Shown one piece after another: positions 1 through 9,368 of a stretch of 14,737 bases of DNA. The stretch's first letter is position 1; each line of letters begins with the position of its first letter. This DNA is from DASUKL01 sp036278755 (GTDB taxonomy: Bacteria > Chloroflexota > Limnocylindria > Limnocylindrales > CSP1-4): assembly GCA_036278755.1 (NCBI GenBank), contig DASUKL010000051.1:1-14737 (forward strand), written 5' to 3'. A program made the translations under genes and the position numbers. The notes under the pieces are model-generated. The model made no database searches. It had not been told where the DNA came from and saw only the letters and a program-made list of their open reading frames with translations.

Positions 1-111
1 GTGCTGACCCGCTGGGCCTGGTCCTTCGTGACCCACGGCCGCGGCTCGCGGCTGATCACCGGCTCGGAGCGGCTGCCGGTCCTGGAGCCCTCGGAGGGGG
101 ACGAGCGGTAG
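1..111 (+). CDS. Type II NADH dehydrogenase (NDH-2), C-terminal fragment
   Basis: Only the last 36 codons and the TAG stop are in the window; the rest lies upstream. The frame reads (V)LTRWAWSFVTHGRGSRLITG followed by an acidic tail. The pattern W-x-W-S-x-x-T-x-x-R-G-x-R-L-I-T-G is what I know from the C-terminal membrane-contacting end of NDH-2 type FAD-dependent NADH:quinone oxidoreductases. These are single-subunit enzymes that pass electrons from NADH to quinone at the inner face of the membrane without pumping protons. The FAD and NAD(P) Rossmann motifs are outside the window, so the call rests on this short tail alone. The GTG at position 1 is probably internal, not a start. The gene is followed directly by a tandem repeat array. 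Confidence 0.58.
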   Translation: MLTRWAWSFVTHGRGSRLITGSERLPVLEPSEGDER

Positions 112-137
112 GTCTTTGGCTCTCGTCTGCAGTCGTC

Positions 138-227
138 GGCCGACCCCGTGGTCGTGGCCGACCCCGTGGTCGTGGCCGACCCCGTGGTCGTGGCCGACCC
201 CGTGGTCGTGGCCGACCCCGTGGTCGT
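138..227. repeat. Five perfect 18-bp tandem repeats with internal hairpins
   Basis: The unit GGCCGACCCCGTGGTCGT occurs five times without a mismatch (138, 156, 174, 192, 210). Decayed copies continue to about 290. Each unit contains CGACC-CCGT-GGTCG, an inverted repeat with 5-bp arms and a 4-nt loop, so a transcript could form five consecutive small hairpins. It begins 27 bp after the NDH-2 stop, so it may act as a 3' end structure or simply be a minisatellite. Confidence 0.9.
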
Positions 228-430
228 GGCCGATCTCCGGCCAACCTCTTTGGTCGTAGCCGACCTCTTGGCCGACCCCTTGGTCGCCCCCGACCGCCCG
301 TGAGGGCCCCTCCTGGTCAGACGCCACTCCGAGTGGCAGGCTCGATTCCGAGCGTCGATCCGGCCCCGAAGCCTCCAGAGCCGGTCCACGGCTATGTGCG
401 GTGTCGTCTGACCCTATAGTCTAGGTCCGA

Positions 431-445
431 CGCCGACCCCCGGCG
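431..445 (-). terminator. GC-rich hairpin after DinB gene (possible terminator)
   Basis: CGCCG (431-435) and CGGCG (441-445) pair around a 5-nt loop, one base past the DinB stop codon on the minus strand. There is no T-run after it, so this is not a classical intrinsic terminator. It could stop or stabilise transcripts in a high-GC genome. Confidence 0.3.
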
Positions 446-446
446 C

Positions 447-944
447 TCAGTCGGCTCGGTAGGGGGCGCGGGGCTCGATGTCGCCCACGAACTGGGGCAG
501 GCGCTCGTGGCCGAGGAGCTGGCGGATGGCCTGGATCTCCCCGATGTGGAACCAGTAGTGGTAGATGACGCGGTGGAGCGAGTCGCCGATCGTCCGCCGC
601 GGCGTGCCCGGCAGGGCGGTCGCCAGAGCCGTGGCGTCGAGGTCGTCCAGCCACGGGTCCACCGCCGCCGTGACCTCGCGCCAGGCCGAGCGCATGGCCC
701 GCAGCGACGGCGTCGAGGGCGGTCCGCCGCTGGCGGTCAGCTCGTTGAGCTCGGGGCGGAGCACGGTCCCGTCGACCCGTGTCAGCCAGTATCGCTGCTC
801 GTGCCAGGCCAGGTGGCCGACGATCCAGCCGATGCTGTTGATGGGCCCGAAGCGCCGCAGCCCCTCTTCCTCGGTGACGCCACGCAGGCCGCGCAGCCAC
901 TCGGCCCGGGTGAAGCGGAGCTGATCGACGAGCGGGTGCGGCAC
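447..944 (-). CDS. DinB-family metal-dependent protein
   Basis: This 165-residue protein has the size and pattern of the DinB/YfiT-like four-helix bundle family. His44 and His48 lie in the helix containing GHLAWHEQ, and His129 and His133 lie in YHYWFHIGEI. A His triad placed in this way binds a divalent metal in the family. Members include thiol-dependent S-transferases (mycothiol or bacillithiol), but many have no known reaction, and nothing here points to a specific thiol. The start is GTG at 944: no Shine-Dalgarno sequence is visible, but a TATCGT hexamer ends 6 nt upstream, which suggests a leaderless transcript. The gene diverges from the membrane protein starting at 1004, and an 8-bp inverted repeat lies between them. 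The fold assignment is firm; the function is open. Confidence 0.82.
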   Translation of the reverse strand: MPHPLVDQLRFTRAEWLRGLRGVTEEEGLRRFGPINSIGWIVGHLAWHEQRYWLTRVDGTVLRPELNELTASGGPPSTPSLRAMRSAWREVTAAVDPWLDDLDATALATALPGTPRRTIGDSLHRVIYHYWFHIGEIQAIRQLLGHERLPQFVGDIEPRAPYRAD

Positions 945-950
945 GGCCCC

Positions 951-956
951 ACGATA
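951..956 (-). promoter_or_regulatory. Putative -10 element for leaderless DinB transcript
   Basis: On the minus strand, TATCGT is followed by exactly 6 nt and then the GTG start at 944. That spacing would put the transcription start on the first base of the start codon. No clear -35 TTGACA-like box is visible. The same arrangement recurs at three other gene starts in the window. Confidence 0.4.
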
Positions 957-962
957 CGCGCT

Positions 963-984
963 CGCCGACCTCCGTCGGTCGGCG
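963..984. promoter_or_regulatory. Inverted repeat in divergent promoter region (candidate operator)
   Basis: CGCCGACC (963-970) and GGTCGGCG (977-984) form perfect 8-bp arms around TCCGTC. The site lies between two divergent genes, just upstream of the putative DinB -10 and 20 bp before the ATG at 1004. It could bind a dimeric regulator controlling both genes. The arm core CCGACC/GGTCG also occurs in the 18-bp tandem repeats at 138-227. Confidence 0.4.
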
Positions 985-1003
985 TCCCGTGCGGTCGTGG
1001 CCG

Positions 1004-2497
1004 ATGAGCGGGCCGTCGTCTTCTCCGAGCGCCCAGCCGGTGCGGCCCAGCGGTGGGGGCGGGCTGCCGACCCGGGTCGTGGTCGCCGGCCTGCTGGCCC
1101 TGCTCATCGGCGTCGTGGCCGTCTCCCAGCTGTGGCCCAAGGGCCGGAGCCTGATCGCGAACGGGCCAACGACCCCGGCCTCATCGACCGCTCCGGGGAG
1201 CGTCCCTTCGACGCCGGCCAGGGCCACCCTGCCTGCGAGCCCGCCCCCGACGAGCCCCGCGGTACAGCCGACCCCGAGCCCCGAGCTCGAGCCGACGGTG
1301 CCACCGCTGGCGCCGCTGCCGGGCCTGCCCGTCGCCGCCTGGAGCGCGGAGGTCGAGCGGCACGTGGTGATCCCCGCGGCATTCCTCCAGGCATCGGTCG
1401 CCGTGTGGGGCCCGCGGGTCTATCTCCTCGACGGCGACGGGCGGCTGCTGATCGCCGACCTCGAGACGGAGACCAGTCGGACCGTCGTCCTGCCGGTCCT
1501 GCCAGCAGAAGGGACCATCTCCATCGCCGTCGATGGCGATGTCGCGGCCGTCGTGGCAGCCAGGCTGAAGGGCTCGGATTCCCTCTGTCACGCGGCTGGG
1601 GCGACCATGACATGGCGGGTCCTGGCAGCCCACCTCGATGCTTCCGGCCTGCCTTTGGGCACGTTTGCGCCCCTGGTCAGCGGCACGGCCCGGCGGCAGT
1701 TCACCTACCCCCTGGGCCCGCCCTGCACGGGTCCCTGGGCGCCCCTCGCCGCCGTCGCCGCGGAGCAGGTGTTCGTCGCCCAGGAGGTCCCGACCACGAC
1801 TCTGCCCTGGGCCTCCACCATCAGGATCTACGACCTCGGGTCCGCTGGGGCTTCGGGGACGGCGGGCCCCACGGTTCGGGCCGTGCGATCGCTGGCCGTA
1901 TCGGGTGTCGTCGTCTCGCTCAGCGCGGTGCCCAGTCTCACTGCCTGGGTGGCCACGACCGGGGATCCGCCCGGCCCGGACGGTGAAGAGCCGGAGCCCA
2001 CTTGGAGCCTGGGCTACGCCCTCGGCGGATCGACGGTAGCGAGCACGGTGGCCGGGGCCAGGGGTCCCGGTCAGGGCTGGTTGCCCCTGCCGTCCGCGGC
2101 GGCCGACGACGGGATCATCTGGTGGAGCGCCGTTCCCGGCTACCTCGGCCTGGGCCAGGCCAACCCCGGAGCGCTCCAGGAGACGTTCGTCGCCGGCGAC
2201 GCACCCGGCGCGACCACCTCGGCCCAGGGACTCGCGGCGCTCGACTGCAAGTTGCTGGGAGCCAGCCAGGGACGGGCCCTGGCGAGCTGCCGCGACCCTT
2301 CCGACACGACGGGCCAGGCCTTCGTCCCGGTGGTGGCCGGCGCTGGCCAGGCGTTCCAGATCACCGATGGGGCGGTCACGGCCCCGTCCATCGGCGGGGA
2401 TTGGCTGGTCTGGTTGGATCTCAAGCAGGAGTCGTCAGGGATCGATCTCCTGACCGGGCTGTCCTTGACCCCGGTCGCATTCGGGTCCGCCCGCTAG
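1004..2497 (+). CDS. Membrane-anchored protein with Pro/Thr stalk and beta-propeller-like outer region
   Basis: A 497-residue protein if it starts at ATG 1004; an in-frame GTG at 989 would add five residues, and neither has a good ribosome binding site. Residues 25-43 are one hydrophobic segment (VVVAGLLALLIGVVAV core) after a short Ser/Pro-rich cytoplasmic end, so the protein is probably a type II single-pass membrane protein. Residues about 55-110 form a Pro/Ser/Thr/Ala-rich stalk. The rest (about 112-497) has repeated short beta patterns such as VWGPRVYLLDGDGRLLIADLET and GDWLVWLDL, suggesting a TolB/YncE-like beta-propeller outside the membrane. Four Cys (in SLCHAAG, GPPCTG, LDCKL, ASCRD) could form disulfides there. 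I do not recognise a family. A signalling or cell-surface binding role would be a guess. It diverges from the DinB gene. Confidence 0.72.
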   Translation: MSGPSSSPSAQPVRPSGGGGLPTRVVVAGLLALLIGVVAVSQLWPKGRSLIANGPTTPASSTAPGSVPSTPARATLPASPPPTSPAVQPTPSPELEPTVPPLAPLPGLPVAAWSAEVERHVVIPAAFLQASVAVWGPRVYLLDGDGRLLIADLETETSRTVVLPVLPAEGTISIAVDGDVAAVVAARLKGSDSLCHAAGATMTWRVLAAHLDASGLPLGTFAPLVSGTARRQFTYPLGPPCTGPWAPLAAVAAEQVFVAQEVPTTTLPWASTIRIYDLGSAGASGTAGPTVRAVRSLAVSGVVVSLSAVPSLTAWVATTGDPPGPDGEEPEPTWSLGYALGGSTVASTVAGARGPGQGWLPLPSAAADDGIIWWSAVPGYLGLGQANPGALQETFVAGDAPGATTSAQGLAALDCKLLGASQGRALASCRDPSDTTGQAFVPVVAGAGQAFQITDGAVTAPSIGGDWLVWLDLKQESSGIDLLTGLSLTPVAFGSAR

Positions 2498-2534
2498 CGG
2501 CTGCGCCACCCCTCGAAAGCGGACGCGGGATCCA

Positions 2535-3128
2535 TCAGTGGAAGCGTTCGCCTCGGGCGAGCTGGGCGACGAACCGCTCGATCCTTCGGGCCCGGGTTTC
2601 GGGGCGGACCGCGTCGTGGAGTCGGAAGTAGACCGCGTAGCGGTTCTGGGCGTCGAGCGTCTGGTAGAAGGCCCTGGCCGCGGGGTTCGCGGCCAGGGCG
2701 GCCAGGAAGTCGGCCGGAGGCTGAGCGTTGGCGGGTCCCTCGTAGGCTCGGTCCCAGCGACCGTCGGCCTTGGCCCGTTCGACCGCCGCCAGGCCGGCCG
2801 GCTCCATCGTTCCGGCCTCGATCATGGCCTCGGCCTTCTCCCGGTTGCGCCGCGACCAGGGGCTGCGCGCCCGTCGCGGGGTGAAGGCCTGGAGGTAGAA
2901 GCGATCGTCCAGGCGGCGCACCTGGCTGTCGATCCAGCCGAACCGCAGGGCCACGTCGAGGATCTCCTCGTAGCCGGGCGTCCGCTCGCTGCTGCCTCGC
3001 TTGGCGAAGGTGATCCACACGCCCTGCTCATCGTCCTGGTGGTCGCGCAGCCAGGTGGCGAAGTCGTCGGCACTGGCGAAGCGCTCGATGGGCCGGTCGG
3101 CCGGCCCCGGCCGTCGCGGTCCGCTCAT
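2535..3128 (-). CDS. YdeI/OmpD-associated (OmdA) family protein
   Basis: This 197-residue protein matches the YdeI/OmdA family (bacteriocin-protection or OmpD-associated). The visible signatures are GWIDSQVRRLDDRFYLQAFTPRR, then SPWSRRNREKAEAMIEAGTMEPAGLAAVERAKADGRW, and a C-terminal helix rich in R-P-E-T-R-A-R-R-I-E-R. In enteric bacteria members affect resistance to cationic peptides, but the biochemical function is unknown, and the protein looks soluble and cytoplasmic. The start at ATG 3128 is chosen because it overlaps the stop of the upstream J-domain gene in ATGA. The frame stays open for 39 more codons upstream, but that part is J-domain gene in another frame and lacks family similarity. 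The gene has no Shine-Dalgarno of its own, so translation is probably coupled. It converges with the membrane protein ending at 2497. Confidence 0.85.
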   Translation of the reverse strand: MSGPRRPGPADRPIERFASADDFATWLRDHQDDEQGVWITFAKRGSSERTPGYEEILDVALRFGWIDSQVRRLDDRFYLQAFTPRRARSPWSRRNREKAEAMIEAGTMEPAGLAAVERAKADGRWDRAYEGPANAQPPADFLAALAANPAARAFYQTLDAQNRYAVYFRLHDAVRPETRARRIERFVAQLARGERFH

Positions 3129-3622
3129 CGTCGCCGTCGGCCCGCGAGCAGCGTGAGCAGACCCAGAAGCGCAAAGAACGCGAGCACGAGCGCGGCGAGA
3201 CTGAAGGCGATCACGGTGGCGTAGCTCGAGCCGACGCCGATCCACAGCGTGCCGATGATCACGAGGACAGCGAGCCCGACGACGGCGAGGGTTCCCACCG
3301 CGGTCGCCGTCAGGCCGCTTCGCCGGCCGGGCAGCCGACCGGGCCAGGGCCCCAGCGGGTCGATGGCGGGCAGGTCGACCGACGGGGAGGTCAGTCGCAG
3401 CCGGTCGTAGATCTGCCGGCGGGCGGGGTCGGTGAGCCAGTCGCGGGCGATGTTCAAGCGGGCTGCGCGGTCGGTGGCCTCCCGCTCGCTCCCGACTCCG
3501 CTTCGATCCGGATGCGCCTCCGGGATCCGCGCCCGCCAGGCGGCCTCGACCTCCCCGGGCGATGCTCCTGGTGCGACGCCGAGTTCCGCGTAGAGGTCGA
3601 ACTCGGGGAGTGACTCGGGCAT
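3125..3622 (-). CDS. J-domain protein with two C-terminal membrane helices
   Basis: A 165-residue protein. Residues 8-76 form a J domain: DLYAELGVAPGASPGEVEAAWR (helices I and II), the HPD motif at 37-39 within AHPDRSG, and a helix III/IV region ending DPARRQIYDRL. J domains stimulate ATP hydrolysis by DnaK/Hsp70. A Pro-rich linker (78-100) leads to two hydrophobic helices at about 104-128 and 134-160, then a GRRRR tail. The protein is therefore membrane-bound, with the J domain probably in the cytoplasm. It lacks the Gly/Phe and zinc domains of DnaJ, so it is a specialised co-chaperone and not DnaJ itself. It is the first gene of a pair with the YdeI/OmdA gene (ATGA overlap), hinting at a shared role that is not known. 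The ATG at 3622 has no clear ribosome binding site. Confidence 0.85.
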   Translation of the reverse strand: MPESLPEFDLYAELGVAPGASPGEVEAAWRARIPEAHPDRSGVGSEREATDRAARLNIARDWLTDPARRQIYDRLRLTSPSVDLPAIDPLGPWPGRLPGRRSGLTATAVGTLAVVGLAVLVIIGTLWIGVGSSYATVIAFSLAALVLAFFALLGLLTLLAGRRRR

Positions 3623-3745
3623 CAGGGTTGCCCAGCCTGTGGCGTGTAGAGCGCGGGCTCGGTGCCTGGTCCTTCCGTTGCCGCGATCACCACCAGTGCT
3701 GAAGTGGCTGCTGACCGTGCAGGATGGGGTGCCCCGGTGGCCGTC

Positions 3746-3788
3746 TGAGTGGTGGATCGTGCACGGTCGTGGCCGGATCCACGACTCA
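3746..3788. terminator. Long imperfect hairpin between treS-mak and J-domain gene
   Basis: TGAGTGGTGGATC (3746-3758) pairs with GATCCACGACTCA (3776-3788) with one mismatch in 13, around a 17-nt loop that can form a further CGG/CCG stem (3764-3766 with 3773-3775). It lies 67 nt past the treS-maltokinase stop and 124 nt before the J-domain start on the same strand. It could end the glgE-treS transcript or be a structured leader of the next operon. No T-run follows on either strand, so the type is uncertain. Confidence 0.35.
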
Positions 3789-3811
3789 CAGTGATCGCCT
3801 GGCTCCGCGCA

Positions 3812-3842
3812 CGGCGATTCGCCGGTCGGCTGGCCCGGCCAG
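3812..3842 (-). terminator. Two adjacent small hairpins after treS-mak stop
   Basis: CTGGC-CCG-GCCAG (3830-3842) and CGGC-GATTC-GCCG (3812-3824, with an extra base pair or two) lie just past the stop of the treS-maltokinase gene on the minus strand. They are GC-rich and lack a following T-run. They may help end the transcript together with the larger hairpin at 3746-3788. Confidence 0.25.
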
Positions 3843-3854
3843 GCCGCGGATCCG

Positions 3855-7147
<3,293 letters not shown>

Positions 7148-7151
<4 letters not shown>

Positions 7152-9280
7152 GGCCGCTTCCCGGTGGCGCCGGCCTCGAGGCGGAAGACGTGGGCCGGCC
7201 GGACGGCGGGGTCGAGGGCGACGCCATTGCGGGCACCTTGCCAGGGGTACCGGGCCCCGTCCAGGAGGTCATGGGCCACGTAGGCGCCAAGCTCCCCGAA
7301 CGGCAGCTCCACCGTGCCGGCCTGGACGTGGTGCGGGTCGAGGTTCACGACGCACAGGATGGTGGACGCGTCCTCGGCCTGCTTGGTGTAGGCGATGAGC
7401 TGCTCGTTGTCCACGTGCCTGAAACGGAGCCCGTCGTCGCGCTGGAGGGCCGGCTCGGCCCGGCGGATGGCATTGAGCCGGCCGAGGAGCGGCGCCAGGG
7501 AGCCCGGCTCGTCCAGACGCCAGTGGCGGACCTCGTACTTCTCGGCGTGGAGGTACTCCTCGGTCCCCGGGTCGCGCGGCCGGTCCTGGAGCGTCTCGAA
7601 GGGCGCACCGTAGATGCCCCAGCTGGCCCCCAAGGTGGCGGCCAGCACGGCCCGCAGAGCGAAGGCCGGCCGACCGCCGGTCTGGAGCACGTCGTGGAGG
7701 ATGTCGGGCGTGTTGGGCCACAGGTTGGGCCGGAAGAAGTCGCTCACGGGCGGGTGGGTCAGCTCGGTGAAGTAGGCCTCCAGCTCGGCCTTGCCGGTGC
7801 GCCAGGTGAAGTAGGTGTACGACTGGCTGAAACCCAGCTTGGCCAACAGATACATGATCTTGGGCCGGGTGAATGCCTCGGCCAGGAAGATCACCTCGGG
7901 GTGGCGGCCCTTGACGGCCCCGATGAGCCAGGCCCAGAAGGCGAAGGGCTTGGTGTGGGGGTTATCGACCCGGAAGATCCGAACGCCACGCCCGATCCAG
8001 GCCTCCACGACCCCTTCGAGGGCCAGCCACAGGCCCCGCCACGCGGCGCTCTCGAAGTCGAAGGGGTAGATGTCCTGGTAGCGCTTGGGCGGGTTCTCGG
8101 CGAAGCGGATGGTCCCGTCCGGCCGGTGGCGGAACCAGTCCGCGTGGCGGCGCACGTCGGGGTGGTCGGGCGAGGCCTGGAAGGCCAGGTCGAGGCAGAC
8201 CTCGATATCGCGAGCCCGGGCCGCGGCCACGAGGTCGGCGAAGTCGTCGAGCGTGCCCAGCTCGGGATGGATGGCCGTGTGGCCGCCCTCGGCCGCGCCG
8301 ATGGCCCAGGGGCTGCCGGGATCGTCGGGGGCCGCGACCTCGGCGTTGTCGCGGCCCTTGCGGTCGGTCCGGCCGATGGGATGGATGGGGGGCAGGTAGA
8401 GGACGTCGATGCCCAGGCGCTGGAGGCGGGGCAGGAGCTCGATGACGTCGCGCAACGTGCCCGGACGGCTGGGATCCGGCGAGGCCGAGCGGGGGAACAG
8501 CTCGTACCACGAGCCGAACCGGGCCCGGAGGGGGTCGACGACGACCTCGAAGGGCCGTTCCATGGCGGTCGCGAAGCGGCGGTCGGGGTGGCGCAGCCAG
8601 GCCTCGAGGACGGCCTCGTCCTGGGCCTCCTGGAAGGCTCGAGCGAGGGCCGCGGCCGTCGATCGGGCGGCTCCGGCGCGGCGCAGGCGGGCGGCTGCGG
8701 CGGCCAGGCGGCGGGCGTCCGTGCCGGCTCGGGCGCGGGTTCGGGCCTGGGCGCTCGGTTCGGCTCTAGCTCCGGCGTCGGCTCTGGCCTGGGCGTTCGG
8801 CTCGGCTCTAGCTCCGGCGTCGGCTCTGGCTCCGGCATCGGCCTCGGCCCGCGCTCCGGCTTCCTCCAGGAGCTCGGCCCCCACGATGAACTCGATCCTG
8901 ACGTCCTGGCCCGCCTCCCAGCGGCTGGCCAGCTCGCGCCGCCAGGAGACGAAGCGATCCGTCCAGCCCTCGATGGTGTAGCCGTGACGGCCGAGAGCCT
9001 CGAGCGTCAGCGAGGCCTGCCAGCGATCGTTGCCCAGAGGCTGCATCGCGACGGCGGTCCAGCGGGCCGGATCGTCGTCCAGACCGCCGTGCAGCAGGCG
9101 CACGACGAGGTCGTCATGCCCGTCGGCGAAGACGTCCGCCTCGACGGTCAGCTCGTCGCCCACGACCCGCTTGACGGGGAAGCGGCCGCCGTCGACGGCC
9201 GGGCTGATGGCTTCGATGACCACCCGGCGACGGCCCTCGGCGGGCAGATCGTGCCGGTCCTGGCGAACGCGCGAGACCAT
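7148..9280 (-). CDS. glgE: GlgE: maltose-1-phosphate-dependent alpha-1,4-glucan maltosyltransferase
   Basis: A 710-residue GH13_3 enzyme that adds maltose from maltose 1-phosphate to the non-reducing end of alpha-1,4-glucan. Residues about 17-225 are the N-terminal domain (RVVIEAISPAVDGGRFPVKRVVGDELTVEADVFADGHD) and the rest is the catalytic barrel. Nucleophile Asp439 is in FRVDNPHTKP, acid/base Glu468 in FLAEAFTRPK, and Asp526 in PNTPDIL. I recall these as Asp394, Glu423 and Asp480 in Streptomyces GlgE, an offset of 45-46. That offset matches an Ala/Arg-rich insert at residues about 141-190. The ATG at 9280 is used because the frame upstream has no family similarity; there is no Shine-Dalgarno, but TAGAGT ends 7 nt upstream. 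It is the first gene of the glgE-treS/mak operon and diverges from the arylsulfotransferase gene. Confidence 0.93.
8711..8860 (-). repeat. Ala/Arg-rich low-complexity repeat inside glgE
   Basis: In GlgE, residues about 141-190 contain two copies of the 14-residue unit ARADAGARAEP(N/S)AQ (151-164 and 165-178), flanked by shorter partial copies and an Ala/Arg tract. At DNA level these are 42-bp tandem repeats, in frame, so their number could vary without breaking the gene. The segment sits between the N-terminal domain and the catalytic part. Confidence 0.85.
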
Positions 9281-9287
9281 CCAGGCA

Positions 9288-9293
9288 ACTCTA
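9288..9293 (-). promoter_or_regulatory. Putative -10 element for glgE
   Basis: On the minus strand, TAGAGT is followed by 7 nt and the ATG at 9280, consistent with a leaderless glgE-treS/mak transcript. No clear -35 box was found. Confidence 0.35.
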
Positions 9294-9305
9294 AGACAGC
9301 CGATG

Positions 9306-9330
9306 CGTCCTCCGCCGGGTGCGTAGGACG
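9306..9330. promoter_or_regulatory. Inverted repeat between glgE and arylsulfotransferase
   Basis: CGTCCT (9306-9311) and AGGACG (9325-9330) are 6-bp arms 13 bp apart, centred in the 88-bp divergent region. The site lies upstream of both putative -10 elements, where a shared operator would be expected. Six-bp arms are modest evidence. Confidence 0.25.
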
Positions 9331-9355
9331 ACACGCCTCCAGCCCTGCCAGCCGA

Positions 9356-9361
9356 TATCCT
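9356..9361 (+). promoter_or_regulatory. Putative -10 element for the arylsulfotransferase gene
   Basis: TATCCT is followed by 7 nt and the GTG at 9369, again compatible with a leaderless transcript. There is no Shine-Dalgarno sequence before this GTG. Confidence 0.35.
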
Positions 9362-9368
9362 TGGCTCG

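Larger units (their letters stand above)
112..446. other. Gene-free region downstream of NDH-2 fragment
   Basis: About 335 bp lie between the NDH-2 stop and the DinB stop (convergent genes). It holds five perfect and several decayed copies of an 18-bp tandem repeat (138 to about 290), a small hairpin with arms GCCACTC and GAGTGGC (323-337), an isolated AT-rich TATAGT (415-420), and a GC hairpin next to the DinB stop (431-445). The open frame across the repeats would encode only a Pro-Arg-Gly repeat and I do not regard it as a gene. Confidence 0.6.

Noticed and set aside
56..244. Minus-strand frame encoding a Pro-Arg-Gly repeat
   Set aside because: It is the translation of the 18-bp tandem DNA repeat, overlaps the NDH-2 end and has no other gene-like feature.
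415..420. TATAGT, a good -10 hexamer on the plus strand
   Set aside because: There is no -35 box, and the only downstream plus-strand DNA is antisense to DinB. It is a possible antisense start but not supported.
3128..3245. Upstream extension of the YdeI/OmdA frame
   Set aside because: The extra 39 residues overlap J-domain coding sequence and look like shadow translation, while ATG 3128 gives the family start and an ATGA overlap.
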